From: CAZDET01 sp964504335
Lineage (GTDB): Bacteria > Bacteroidota > Bacteroidia > Chitinophagales > Saprospiraceae
Direction of reading: 5' to 3'
Assembly: GCA_964504335.1 (NCBI GenBank)
Contig: CAZDET010000041.1
Span: 1 to 47,059 of the forward strand
Length of the DNA stretch: 47,059 nucleotides
This document shows positions 9,721-18,756 of the stretch, in pieces; position 1 is the stretch's first letter; each line of letters opens with the position of its first letter. The translations under genes and the position numbers were made by a program. Below the pieces are notes generated by a model, which was given only the letters and a program-made list of their open reading frames with translations, ran no database searches and was not told the DNA's origin.

Positions 9721-10638
9721 ATGAAGCTGTACTTTTACCTCCTGATCTCACTAATCGGCCTGAGTAGCTGCAAATGCCTGGTGGCCTACGAGCGCGGGTT
9801 GAAGAAATTTAACCAGGCTACTCAAATCGAAAACGATCGGCTCTATGGGGTGAGCGACATTCCCAGCGCCGTGATCACCCTCGACGAGCTTTACCAAAAG
9901 AAAGGCGCACGGCCCGCTAATCGGGCATCCGAAACGTACTATCTGGCGGCGTTGGCGCAATTGGAGAAGAGTCTGGATTGCGAGAATAAGCTGCAGCAAC
10001 GTTCCATCCTGACGACGGCCTATACCCTCAAAGCGCTGACCGAATGGCAACTGAGGCGCTACGATGCCGCCAGCGCCACCGCCCGGACTGCCGTCCGGCA
10101 GTTTAATACAGCCTCCAATCCCGACCCGCGCGATGAGGCCCTGATGAACGCCCTCGACGGGCTGATGATCATTGATCAGCTGTATGATGCCAACGATAGT
10201 CTGGATCAGCGGCTGACCGACCGGCAAATTGACCGATTGGCCGATGATACGACGGCCCAAAACGCGGAGTTCGATGCACTGAAGGTATTGTACGAACAGC
10301 GCTTCACCAACGATCGAGATACCGCCAAATCCCTGTTGCGGGCCCTCGAAATCATCGATCGAAGCTGCGATCGTGCCCTCGGCCAAGATTCGACCATTCA
10401 ATACTTGCGAAATGCCCAAATGGCCGGGCTGCGCACCTGGCAGGGCAATCTCGACCTGTTGAAAAAAGCCGGGCAGCGCTTCCGGATCTTTATCCGGCGG
10501 CCCGCTATGGAAGCCTGGTTTTTGGAGGAACAACGACTCTTCGATACCTTCCGCGAGCAATACTTCGAACGGCTGGCTGCCCTTTTCCCGGAAGGCACCA
10601 ACCATCCTATTTACCAATTTTGGATTAACCGCATTTAA
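9721..10638 (+). CDS. Predicted lipoprotein, unknown function
   Basis: The protein has 305 residues. It begins with a typical Bacteroidota lipoprotein signal, MKLYFYLLISLIGLSSC, with the lipid-modified cysteine expected at residue 17, so it should be anchored in the inner or outer membrane facing the periplasm. The rest is helical and polar, with patterns such as YLAALAQLEKSL and LTTAYTLKALTEWQLRRYDAASATARTAV that look like TPR-type helix pairs, so a TPR-like fold is plausible. I do not recognise a named family. The gene starts 30 bp after the triplicated helical protein and ends 2 bp before the isomerase-like gene, which suggests a common transcript. Confidence 0.85.
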   Translation: MKLYFYLLISLIGLSSCKCLVAYERGLKKFNQATQIENDRLYGVSDIPSAVITLDELYQKKGARPANRASETYYLAALAQLEKSLDCENKLQQRSILTTAYTLKALTEWQLRRYDAASATARTAVRQFNTASNPDPRDEALMNALDGLMIIDQLYDANDSLDQRLTDRQIDRLADDTTAQNAEFDALKVLYEQRFTNDRDTAKSLLRALEIIDRSCDRALGQDSTIQYLRNAQMAGLRTWQGNLDLLKKAGQRFRIFIRRPAMEAWFLEEQRLFDTFREQYFERLAALFPEGTNHPIYQFWINRI

Positions 10639-10640
10639 CT

Positions 10641-11702
10641 ATGAAAACGATACAGGGCCCCGCGATCTTTTTGGCTCAATTCATGGACGATCAACCGCCC
10701 TTTAACCAGCTGGAAACGGTTTGCCAGTGGGCTGTTGATCTGGGCTACCGCGGCATTCAGATCCCGACCTGGGAGCCCCGGCTGATCGATTTGCAGCAAG
10801 CGGCTGAAAGTAAGGACTACTGCGACGATCTCGCGGGCCGCATTCGAGAATTTGGCCTGGAAATAACCGAACTCAGCACGCACCTACAGGGCCAACTCGT
10901 GGCGGTACATCCGGTATACGACCGGCAATTCGATGCGTTTGCACCCTCCGAATACCACGGCCGTCCGAAGGCACGAACAGAATGGGCCGTTCAGCAAGTT
11001 AAGTGGGCTGCGCAAGCCTCACAGCACCTGGAACTGAGGGCTCAGGTCACCTTTAGTGGGGCACTGTTGTGGCCCTTTGTGTATCCCTGGCCGCAGCGTC
11101 CCTCCGGCATGGTGGAAACAGGAATGGCTGAACTGGCCAGCCGCTGGAAACCCATCCTTGATTATTGTGAGGATTGCGGAGTAGATGTCTGCTACGAACT
11201 GCACCCCGGGGAAGATCTACACGACGGCGTGACCTTCGAGCAATTTCTCGAGGCCGTCGGCAATCATGCGCGCTGCTGCATCAATTACGACCCCAGCCAC
11301 TTTTTGTTGCAACAGCTTGATTATTTGGCCTTTATCGATCATTATCACGAGCGCATTCGCGCCTTTCACGTCAAAGACGCCGAGTTCAATCCTACGGGCA
11401 AGCAGGGCGTGTACGGAGGCTACCAGCCTTGGATTGAGCGCGCGGGGCGCTTCCGCTCCCCGGGCGACGGGCAGGTGGATTTTGCTTCTATATTTAGTAA
11501 GTTGTCGAAATACGACTACGATGGGTGGGCGGTACTGGAATGGGAATGCGCTCTCAAAAGCCCGGAACAGGGAGCGGCCGAAGGCGCTCCGTTCATTGCC
11601 GATCACATCATTCAGGTAACCGAAAAAGCCTTTGACGATTTTGCCGGCCAGGAACCCAACGCCGAACTCAACCGGCAATTGCTTGGCCTTTCCGATACTT
11701 GA
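10641..11702 (+). CDS. Sugar phosphate isomerase/epimerase family protein (TIM barrel)
   Basis: The 353-residue protein belongs to the xylose-isomerase-like TIM-barrel superfamily (AP endonuclease 2 type). These enzymes use a divalent metal to isomerise or epimerise sugars or inositols. Expected metal-binding positions are visible: Glu in CYELHPGED (about residue 185), Asp and His in INYDPSHF (about 216), His and Asp in FHVKDAEF (about 243), and Glu in LEWECALKSP near 300. The N-terminal strand reads GPAIFLAQFMDD. There is no signal peptide, so it is cytoplasmic. The substrate cannot be read from sequence. The start ATG lies 2 bp after the upstream stop, so it is probably translated from the operon mRNA. 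An intrinsic terminator follows at 11741-11760. Confidence 0.88.
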   Translation: MKTIQGPAIFLAQFMDDQPPFNQLETVCQWAVDLGYRGIQIPTWEPRLIDLQQAAESKDYCDDLAGRIREFGLEITELSTHLQGQLVAVHPVYDRQFDAFAPSEYHGRPKARTEWAVQQVKWAAQASQHLELRAQVTFSGALLWPFVYPWPQRPSGMVETGMAELASRWKPILDYCEDCGVDVCYELHPGEDLHDGVTFEQFLEAVGNHARCCINYDPSHFLLQQLDYLAFIDHYHERIRAFHVKDAEFNPTGKQGVYGGYQPWIERAGRFRSPGDGQVDFASIFSKLSKYDYDGWAVLEWECALKSPEQGAAEGAPFIADHIIQVTEKAFDDFAGQEPNAELNRQLLGLSDT

Positions 11703-11740
11703 GCAGTGCCGCAAAGACGAACTGCTGATTTGTAGAAGTC

Positions 11741-11760
11741 AAGGCCAGGGGGCTTTTTTT
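11741..11760 (+). terminator. Intrinsic terminator after the isomerase-like gene
   Basis: The stem AAGGCC/GGCTTT (six pairs, one a G-T wobble) encloses an AGGG loop and runs into a T tract. It lies about 40 bp beyond the stop codon of the isomerase-like gene and probably ends the three-gene transcript. Confidence 0.65.
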
Positions 11761-11794
11761 GCTAAACCGGATGCATGAATCCTTACAGGAGAAG

Positions 11795-11825
11795 ATTTAG
11801 AGATGCTAACATAGCATCTCTAAAT
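11795..11825 (+). repeat. Palindrome family, copy 1 (14-bp arms)
   Basis: The left arm atttagagatgcta and its exact reverse complement are separated by the loop ACA, a perfect 31-bp dyad. The central 23 bp (arm AGAGATGCTA, loop ACA, complementary arm) are identical to 35861-35883 and match 43656-43678 on the other strand at 22 of 23 positions. This copy does not touch a stop codon. It lies 17 bp upstream of the -7 element at 11843, about where the -33 element would be, so here it could act as an operator. No T tract follows it, and the operon already has a terminator upstream of it. Confidence 0.9.
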
Positions 11826-11842
11826 TAATTCTCACCAATTAT

Positions 11843-11850
11843 TATATTTG
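11843..11850 (+). promoter_or_regulatory. -7 promoter element TAtaTTTG of the PKD glycosidase gene
   Basis: This is a perfect match to the Bacteroidota primary sigma factor -7 consensus TAnnTTTG. No good TTTG -33 element is seen at the expected distance; that position is occupied by the right flank of the palindrome at 11795-11825. The inferred transcription start is near 11856, giving a leader of about 165 nt. Confidence 0.55.
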
Positions 11851-11905
11851 TACAAACACATAAATGTTACTACTCGCCCGTGTAACAAACACTCCCTACC
11901 ATCTT

Positions 11906-11920
11906 ACCTCCTTTGGAGGT
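11906..11920 (+). promoter_or_regulatory. Leader hairpin ACCTCC-TTT-GGAGGT
   Basis: A perfect 6-bp GC-rich stem with a three-base loop sits in the predicted 5' leader, about 50 nt after the inferred start of transcription. No T run follows, so it is not a simple terminator. The GGAGGT arm resembles a Shine-Dalgarno core, but it is about 100 nt from the start codon and locked in a stem. An mRNA-stabilising role is possible. Confidence 0.4.
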
Positions 11921-12022
11921 TATCCCCCCAGATAAAAAGAAATTTAGTGCGGTTCATACCGAATTAAATCCCCAGGCTGATTTAGTTCCCTCAACGAAGT
12001 ATTGAGAGTAAGAAAACTAAGC

Positions 12023-15000
12023 ATGACTTCAAACAAATCGAACACAATGTGGACGTCTCCACTACAGCTTTTCCTATTTCATATATGCTGGTTTATCCTG
12101 CTAGCTCCTATTGAGGCATCGGCCATTCCCGATCATGCTCCGAAACCGAAACCGAAAGCGATCAATGCGGTGACGGTCCAGGGGACGTTGCAGAAATGGC
12201 ACAAAATCACTCTTGCCATTGAAGGCCCTGCCGCCTCGGAGGCCGGCAACCCCAATCCGTTTACGGATTATCGCCTGGAGGCCATCTTCCGGAATGACGA
12301 CAAAGAGTATCGGGTACCCGGCTATTTCGCAGCCGACGGGAATGCCGCAGAAACCAGCGCCACGCTCGGGAATATCTGGCTGGTCCATTTCAGACCGGAT
12401 ACCATAGGAGAATGGTCCTACGAGCTCTCCTTTCGTCAGGGCAATATGGTAGCAGTGTCGGATGCGGCCTCGGCAGGTAATCCGGTGGAAGGCCTCGACG
12501 GTTTACGGGGGGCCTTTAGTGTGGCTCCTTCCGATAAGACGGGGCGCGATAATCGGGCCAAAGGCCGTCTGAGCTACGTTGGGGAGCGGTATTTACAGTA
12601 CGAAGAAACGGGTGAATTCTTCCTCAAAGGGGGGCCGGATTCTCCTGAGAATTTCCTCGCCTACGAAGATTTTGACAATACCCCCAACAACAAGGATTAT
12701 CGCAAATCCTGGGAACCCCACCAGCGAGATTACCAGGAAGGCGATCCCTCCTGGAAGGATGACCTGGGCACCGAAATCATCGGCGCCATCAATTACCTGG
12801 CTTCCAAGGGGCTGAACTCATTCTCTTTTTTGACGATCAGCTATCAGGGAGACGACCGGAATGTGTTTCCCTGGGCCGACCCCGAAAATAGCCTGCTCCG
12901 CTACGATGTCTCCAAGCTCGCTCAGTGGGAGATCGTTTTCGATCACGCCGACAATAAGGGCATGTACCTGCACTTCAAAATGCAGGAAACGGAAAATGAC
13001 GAACTACTCGATGGCGGGGCCTTAGGGCCAGCGCGTAAACTGTACATTCGTGAACTCATTGCCCGATTCGGCCACCACCTGGCCCTCAACTGGAATCTGG
13101 GTGAAGAAAATACCCAAACGACCGAGGAGCGACGGGCAATGGCCCAGTACATTCGGGATATAGACCCTTACGACCACCATATCGTAGTACATTCTTATCC
13201 AAGGGACATCGACGTACTTTACCCGCCCTTACTGGGCGACTCCTCCGTGCTAACGGGCATGTCGCTGCAGCACAACTACAACAAGGTCCACGAAGTGACC
13301 GAAGAATACATCCGCCTCTCCAAAAATGCCGGCAAGCCCTGGGTCGTTGCCAACGACGAACAAGGGCCTAGCACCTCCGGCGTTCCCCCGGATACGGACT
13401 GGCCCGACCGGCAGGAAACGGTACCCACCATTGAGCAGGTGCGCGAACAATGCCTGTGGGGCAATCTGATGGCCGGCGGTGGCGGCGTAGAATACTATTT
13501 CGGCTATCAACAACCGGAATCCGATGTGTTGCTCAACGATTACCGAAGCCGCGACGATAGTTGGACTTACGTAGCACATGCCCTGAATTTCTTCCGCGCG
13601 CACGTGCCTTTCCACCGCATGGAATCGCGCGACAACCTGATCGACGATGGCTACTGCCTCGCCAGGCAGGGTGAGGTTTATCTGGCTTATTTTCTGGCAG
13701 GAGGGGTCCACACCCTGGAGCTGGTCGATGATCAGCAATACCGCCTGCAGTGGTTTAACCCTCGTCAAGGAGGAGACCTCCAAATCGGTACCGTAGAAGT
13801 CATTCGTGGCCCGGGTACCGTATCACTTGGCCAGCCGCCCAACCAAACTTCCCAGGATTGGGCCGTGCTGATAGAGCGCATGGAAACTAACGGGAATATT
13901 CCCCCCGTGGCAGTTATCAACGCGAGCAGCAACGGCGGGCCCTCTCCTCAGGAAATTCAGTTCGACGCATCAGCATCCAACGACCCCGATGGAACCATCG
14001 TATCGTATACCTGGGGTCTGGGAGACGGCACTACGGCTTCCGGCCCGGAGGTGCAGCATACCTTCACCGAAGGCGGGATTTACGACGTGGTCCTAACCGT
14101 AACGGATGATGAAGGCTTTATTGGGGTGGCAGATGTGCGCATTACCGTGACCGTGGATAACGAACTGCCCGTACCCCTCTTCACCTATACCCCGCGCGAC
14201 GAACCCGAATCGCTCACCGTCGACTTTGATGCTACCGAATCCTTCGATCCGGATGGGGGAATCAACTCCTTTAGTTGGGAATTCGGCGATGGGGGTACTG
14301 CAACGGGACGGATGGAACCGCACACCTACGCGACCCCGGGCAGCTACGACGTCACGCTCACGGTGCGCGATGATGATTTTGCGACTGTTTCGCTCACCAA
14401 AACCATCACGGTTGGTGAGGTTAGGCCTACCGAACCTCCGGTTGCAGCCTTCACAGTCGACCCGGAGCAAGGCACTGCTCCCCTCACGGTAAATGTCGAT
14501 GCCTCTGAATCGACGGATGCAGACGGTACTATTGTAAATTACGCCTGGGACTACGGTGATGGCGCTACCGGCTCCGGTCAACAGGCGAACCATACCTACA
14601 CCTCGGCGGGTAATTTCACTATTATACTTACCGTGACGGACGATGCAGGTGCTACGGATCAGACTAACCGTACCGTTCTCGTCGAAGCATCCGAGCAGGA
14701 CAATGAGCAACTGACTTCCTCCTTTACTGCCGATCCGGAAAGCGGAGTGGCACCTTTATTAGTCCAATTTGACGGAAGTGCCTCGGTAGATCCAGATGGA
14801 AGGATTACGGCTTACCGCTGGGATTATGGCGATGGAAATTCAGCCTCCGGTCCAGTAAAGACCCATACATTTACCGAGCCTGGCATCTTCGTCGTCACTT
14901 TTTCAGTACGAGGCAGTGATGGCGAAATAGCGACCGCTTCCAAAACGATCACGGTCATTGCCGAAAATGAACCCAACTCCGCTCCGACGGCTTCAGCAAC

Positions 15001-18000
15001 GGCTACGCCAGACCAGGGGATCGCTCCGCTCGAGGTCGCATTCGACGCTACTGCTTCATCCGATACCGACGGAAGAATTATCCGCTATGACTGGGACTTT
15101 GGAAACGATAACTCCAGCAATGGACAACAGCCCAATTATACCTTCACCGAACCGGGCATTTATGAAGTTACTTTAGTAGTTACAGACGACGAGGGCGCAA
15201 CCGACGAGGCCACTTTGACCATCACGGTAGAAGAACCAATCAACCAGGCACCGGTGGCCAGGTTCACGGCCAGTCCCGCGAGTGGGACCGCCCCGCTCGA
15301 TGTGGCCTTCGATGCTGCAGCCTCCAGCGATCCGGACGGGCGAATTGTCGAATATGCCTGGAGCTTCGGCGACGGCACCACGGCCTCCGGCCCGCAGGCA
15401 GATCACACCTTCTCCGAACCGGGTACTTACGAGGTAACCCTTACGGTTACGGACAACGCAGGCGCAACGGACCAAAATGCTCAATCCATTACCGTCGAAA
15501 TACCCGAAAACCAAGCCCCAACTGCCGTGTTTACGGCTACTCCAACTAGCGGGGTGGCCCCGCTGCCCGTAAGCTTTGATGCTTCCGGTTCGGGCGATAG
15601 TGACGGGCGAATTGTCAGTTACGTTTGGAACTTCGGCGACGGTACCATGGGGGGCGGTATTCAATCAGAATATACCTATTCCGCTCCCGGAACCTACGAA
15701 GTCGCCCTTACTGTGGTCGATAATGAGGGCGCAACCGATCAGATCACTACGACCATTACCGTAGCCGAGCCGGACAATCAGCCTCCGAGGGCCATCTTTA
15801 CGGCTAGCCCCCCAAGTGGAGTGGCACCCCTCGATGTAAATTTTGACGCCGGCTCTTCCAGCGATAGCGACGGCTCGATCAGCAATTATGCCTGGGACTT
15901 CGGTGACGGCAACACGGGAGCAGGCGCTCGCCTGACGCATACGTACACGGACCCCGGAGCCTATGAAGTTGTACTGACCGTGACGGATGATGATGGCGCG
16001 ACCAGTGAAACCACTCAAATTGTGTCGGTTGATCCAGCAGAAAGCGATCCTCCTCAGGCCCCCACTCTAACGGCTTCTTTTATCGCCAGCCCGGAGGAAG
16101 GGACAGCTCCCTTGTTGGTGGAGTTTGATGGGCGACTGTCTTCCGACCCAGACGGCCAAATCGTAGCCTATCGCTGGAATTTCGGTAACACCGCCCGGGC
16201 AACCGGCCCGACCTTCGGATATACCTACGAAGAACCGGGCACCTACGTAGCCACCCTCGAGGTACAGGATAACGACGGTAACCGGAGCACCGCCACTAAA
16301 GAAATTCGGGTACTCCCACCCGGGAACGCCGAGAATACCCTCCCCGTAGCAGAGTTCTCGTTTCTCCCCACCGGCGGGCCGGCTCCGCTAGAAGTGTTTT
16401 TCAATGCGGAACGATCAGAAGATCCGGACGGAACCATCGTGTCCTACCACTGGGAGTTCGGCGATGGTGGAAGCGGCCTCGGAGAGCGGCCAAGTTACGT
16501 CTATCAACAACCAGGTACGTATTCCATCCTGCTCACGGTGGTCGATAACGAAGGAGGAACGGGGCAAATCGTTAAGGAAATCACCATCGATCCACCTATC
16601 GATGGAAACCAGTCCCCGGTAGCCGATTTCACAATGAGTCCATCCGGTGGCGTCGCTCCCCTAAATGTGACCTTCAACGGGCGAACGTCCTATGATGTAG
16701 ACGGCCGAATTGTTGCCTACGTCTGGGACTTCGGCGATGGCACCTCCGAAGCCGGCAATCCTCTCACGAACCGGTACACGGAGCCCGGGACTTATACCAT
16801 CGTGCTCACCGTACGCGATAACAACCTCGACGTAGGAACTACCGTAAAAACGCTGGTGGTAGCCGATCCGAATCCCCCGGCCAACGAGGCGCCCGTGGCA
16901 CAAATCGATGCAGACCCCATCAGCGGACCAGCGCCCTTGACGGTTAATTTCGACGGCAGCGGTTCTACTGATGCCGATGGAGAGATTCGTTCCTACCAGT
17001 GGGTATTCGGCCAGAATGAAACCGCCGAGGAGGCGGCGACCACTTTTACCTTTGATCGCGAAGGAACATATGTAGTATTGCTCACCGTAACCGATGAGGA
17101 CGGCGCTACCCATACAACCAACGCATCAATTGAGGTCGGCCCTCCGGATATCAATACCCCTCCAAACGCCGTACTTGATGCAGATCAAACCAGTGGCCCG
17201 GCCCCGCTCTCCGTTCAGTTCGATGCCACTGCATCCACTGATAGCGACGGGGAAATCGTCTCTTACTTCTGGGATTTCGATGATGGGAATACCGATTCGA
17301 CCGCTTCTACCCTGCACACCTTCGAATCGGTCGGCACTTTCGAAGTGCTTCTTATGGTAACTGATAATGAAGGAGGAATTTCCACGCGATCGATTATTAT
17401 CACGGTGGAGGAAGCCGAAAACCTTCCTCCGGTAGCGAATTTCAGTGTGCAACCCGAAAGAGGAGTAGCCCCGCTGGAAATCGACTTCGATGCCAGCGCT
17501 TCCACCGATCCGGATGGAACGATCGTTAGTTACGAATGGGACTTCGGCGACGGCAATGCCGCTTCCGGCAATCCGGCCACCCACGTTTACGAAGTTGCCG
17601 GCAGCTATTCTGCTACCCTGACGGTCACCGATGATGATGGTGCCACCCATTCCATCAGCCACACCATCGAAGTGACGGAATCGATTCGAGACTGTTCGCC
17701 TCTCTTTGTCGAGGAAGACGGCCTCCTGGTGATCGAGATGGAGTCGGCAGGTCAGTTGCCGGAAGGCTGGGAAGTACGCAACGAAATATTTGACCCTACG
17801 GGAGGTGGGTACCTCCTTTGGACGGGGCAGCAATTCACCCAGGAGCCGGGTGGAAACGCCGTCACGTATCAAATTCAAATTAATAATCCCGGCGTTTATC
17901 GCTTTGACTGGCGCGTTGCAATTGGAACGGGAACCTCTCGTTCGGATCACAACGACACCTGGCTGTACATAAATGCCGATCGATTCTACGGCGAGCGATA

Positions 18001-18703
18001 TGATGGAAGCAGCGTGGTACGACCACAGCCGGATTGTGAAGGCGATCCGACGGCCGAATGCCCAAGGGGAAAGAGTGCGGAAGGATACTTCAAAATTTAC
18101 GGAGGATCACTCGACCAATTCGAGTGGCGCTCCCTCACCAGCGACGGCGACGGTCACTTCATCTACGCTCGCTTCGATCAGCCGGGGATTTACGAAATTA
18201 AGGTGGATGCCCGCTCTAATTTCCACCTGCTGGATCGCATGGTCCTGCACCGGGAAGACCTCGTCGGTCGTACGCAAGCGACCCAAATCGGAAATGAGGA
18301 GTACCGGCTGCCCTGCTCTGACGACGCCACCTCGGATGCTGAAATGATGGCGGAAAGCCAAGGGTTGGAAACTTCACAAACCAACCATCTGTCCCGATTA
18401 CCAGGATCGTCCTTCCATCCATCCAGCATCTCCCTGGAATTGGAGAATAGCCGTTCCGGGGTGTTGATCGATCTGTTCCCGAATCCGACAAACGATGCGG
18501 TCCAGATTACCCTTTCGGAAAACGCACCGGTGGCAACCTCCAATCAGTTGTTGATCATCGATCTAAGCGGAAAAGTAGTATTTCGGCAACAGGCGCCGAA
18601 CAGACAGACAAGCGTCAATCTAAGTCATTTTCCGACGGGTGTTTATCTGGTTCGGTATCAAACGGAGACGGCTGTATATCAGAAGCGATTGATTCGACAG
18701 TAA
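12023..18703 (+). CDS. Giant secreted glycoside-hydrolase-like protein with 14 PKD domains and T9SS tail
   Basis: With the ATG at 12023 the protein has 2226 residues; ATG 12047 and an upstream TTG at 12002 are alternatives. A signal peptide ends around APIEASA. A DUF5060-like beta domain (about 45-170) is followed by a TIM-barrel glycosidase-like domain (about 180-530). NWNLGEEN (Glu361/362) and NDEQGP (Glu446) are the likely acid/base and nucleophile, by analogy with clan A enzymes. A small beta domain like the putative collagen-binding domain of DUF4038-type proteins (about 535-625) comes next. Fourteen PKD domains (about 625-1885) each start with a PPVAxFTxxPxxGxAPL-like segment and contain a WDFGDG core. 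A carbohydrate-binding-like domain (EEDGLLVIEMES ... DRMVLHRED, about 1890-2070) and a type A T9SS tail (DLFPNPTNDA ... FPTGVYLVRY) follow. A secreted polysaccharide-degrading role is inferred; substrate unknown. Confidence 0.87.
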   Translation: MTSNKSNTMWTSPLQLFLFHICWFILLAPIEASAIPDHAPKPKPKAINAVTVQGTLQKWHKITLAIEGPAASEAGNPNPFTDYRLEAIFRNDDKEYRVPGYFAADGNAAETSATLGNIWLVHFRPDTIGEWSYELSFRQGNMVAVSDAASAGNPVEGLDGLRGAFSVAPSDKTGRDNRAKGRLSYVGERYLQYEETGEFFLKGGPDSPENFLAYEDFDNTPNNKDYRKSWEPHQRDYQEGDPSWKDDLGTEIIGAINYLASKGLNSFSFLTISYQGDDRNVFPWADPENSLLRYDVSKLAQWEIVFDHADNKGMYLHFKMQETENDELLDGGALGPARKLYIRELIARFGHHLALNWNLGEENTQTTEERRAMAQYIRDIDPYDHHIVVHSYPRDIDVLYPPLLGDSSVLTGMSLQHNYNKVHEVTEEYIRLSKNAGKPWVVANDEQGPSTSGVPPDTDWPDRQETVPTIEQVREQCLWGNLMAGGGGVEYYFGYQQPESDVLLNDYRSRDDSWTYVAHALNFFRAHVPFHRMESRDNLIDDGYCLARQGEVYLAYFLAGGVHTLELVDDQQYRLQWFNPRQGGDLQIGTVEVIRGPGTVSLGQPPNQTSQDWAVLIERMETNGNIPPVAVINASSNGGPSPQEIQFDASASNDPDGTIVSYTWGLGDGTTASGPEVQHTFTEGGIYDVVLTVTDDEGFIGVADVRITVTVDNELPVPLFTYTPRDEPESLTVDFDATESFDPDGGINSFSWEFGDGGTATGRMEPHTYATPGSYDVTLTVRDDDFATVSLTKTITVGEVRPTEPPVAAFTVDPEQGTAPLTVNVDASESTDADGTIVNYAWDYGDGATGSGQQANHTYTSAGNFTIILTVTDDAGATDQTNRTVLVEASEQDNEQLTSSFTADPESGVAPLLVQFDGSASVDPDGRITAYRWDYGDGNSASGPVKTHTFTEPGIFVVTFSVRGSDGEIATASKTITVIAENEPNSAPTASATATPDQGIAPLEVAFDATASSDTDGRIIRYDWDFGNDNSSNGQQPNYTFTEPGIYEVTLVVTDDEGATDEATLTITVEEPINQAPVARFTASPASGTAPLDVAFDAAASSDPDGRIVEYAWSFGDGTTASGPQADHTFSEPGTYEVTLTVTDNAGATDQNAQSITVEIPENQAPTAVFTATPTSGVAPLPVSFDASGSGDSDGRIVSYVWNFGDGTMGGGIQSEYTYSAPGTYEVALTVVDNEGATDQITTTITVAEPDNQPPRAIFTASPPSGVAPLDVNFDAGSSSDSDGSISNYAWDFGDGNTGAGARLTHTYTDPGAYEVVLTVTDDDGATSETTQIVSVDPAESDPPQAPTLTASFIASPEEGTAPLLVEFDGRLSSDPDGQIVAYRWNFGNTARATGPTFGYTYEEPGTYVATLEVQDNDGNRSTATKEIRVLPPGNAENTLPVAEFSFLPTGGPAPLEVFFNAERSEDPDGTIVSYHWEFGDGGSGLGERPSYVYQQPGTYSILLTVVDNEGGTGQIVKEITIDPPIDGNQSPVADFTMSPSGGVAPLNVTFNGRTSYDVDGRIVAYVWDFGDGTSEAGNPLTNRYTEPGTYTIVLTVRDNNLDVGTTVKTLVVADPNPPANEAPVAQIDADPISGPAPLTVNFDGSGSTDADGEIRSYQWVFGQNETAEEAATTFTFDREGTYVVLLTVTDEDGATHTTNASIEVGPPDINTPPNAVLDADQTSGPAPLSVQFDATASTDSDGEIVSYFWDFDDGNTDSTASTLHTFESVGTFEVLLMVTDNEGGISTRSIIITVEEAENLPPVANFSVQPERGVAPLEIDFDASASTDPDGTIVSYEWDFGDGNAASGNPATHVYEVAGSYSATLTVTDDDGATHSISHTIEVTESIRDCSPLFVEEDGLLVIEMESAGQLPEGWEVRNEIFDPTGGGYLLWTGQQFTQEPGGNAVTYQIQINNPGVYRFDWRVAIGTGTSRSDHNDTWLYINADRFYGERYDGSSVVRPQPDCEGDPTAECPRGKSAEGYFKIYGGSLDQFEWRSLTSDGDGHFIYARFDQPGIYEIKVDARSNFHLLDRMVLHREDLVGRTQATQIGNEEYRLPCSDDATSDAEMMAESQGLETSQTNHLSRLPGSSFHPSSISLELENSRSGVLIDLFPNPTNDAVQITLSENAPVATSNQLLIIDLSGKVVFRQQAPNRQTSVNLSHFPTGVYLVRYQTETAVYQKRLIRQ

Positions 18704-18721
18704 ACCCAATAAAGGTGGAAG

Positions 18722-18747
18722 TGACGGGTAGAGGTATCTATCCGTCA
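18722..18747. terminator. Bidirectional terminator between convergent genes
   Basis: An 11-bp stem, TGACGGGTAGA with TCTATCCGTCA (one G-T pair), encloses the loop GGTA. It lies between the stop of the PKD glycosidase gene (18703) and the stop of the convergent SDR gene (18757). Downstream on the plus strand is TTTCTCATTTT, a usable T tract. Confidence 0.65.
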
Positions 18748-18756
18748 TTTCTCATT

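Larger units (their letters stand above)
11703..12022. other. 320-bp regulatory gap between the isomerase operon and the PKD glycosidase gene
   Basis: No credible ORF is present. In order the gap holds an intrinsic terminator (11741-11760), copy 1 of a three-copy palindrome family (11795-11825), a perfect TAnnTTTG -7 element (11843-11850), a GC hairpin ACCTCC-TTT-GGAGGT (11906-11920), and a weaker hairpin TAAATC/GATTTA with an 8-base loop (11965-11984). If transcription starts near 11856, the leader is about 165 nt, long enough for post-transcriptional control. I did not recognise a known riboswitch. Confidence 0.6.

Noticed and set aside
9751..10617. Minus-strand open frame (288 codons) over the lipoprotein gene
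   Set aside because: The plus strand gives a classical lipoprotein signal and fits the operon; the antisense product has no recognisable features.
12002..12022. TTG at 12002 as the start of the PKD glycosidase
   Set aside because: ATG codons at 12023 and 12047 lie nearer the signal peptide and give a more normal N-terminus.
17126..17950. Minus-strand open frame (274 codons) within the PKD/C-terminal region
   Set aside because: It mirrors repeated PKD coding DNA and is not supported by motifs.
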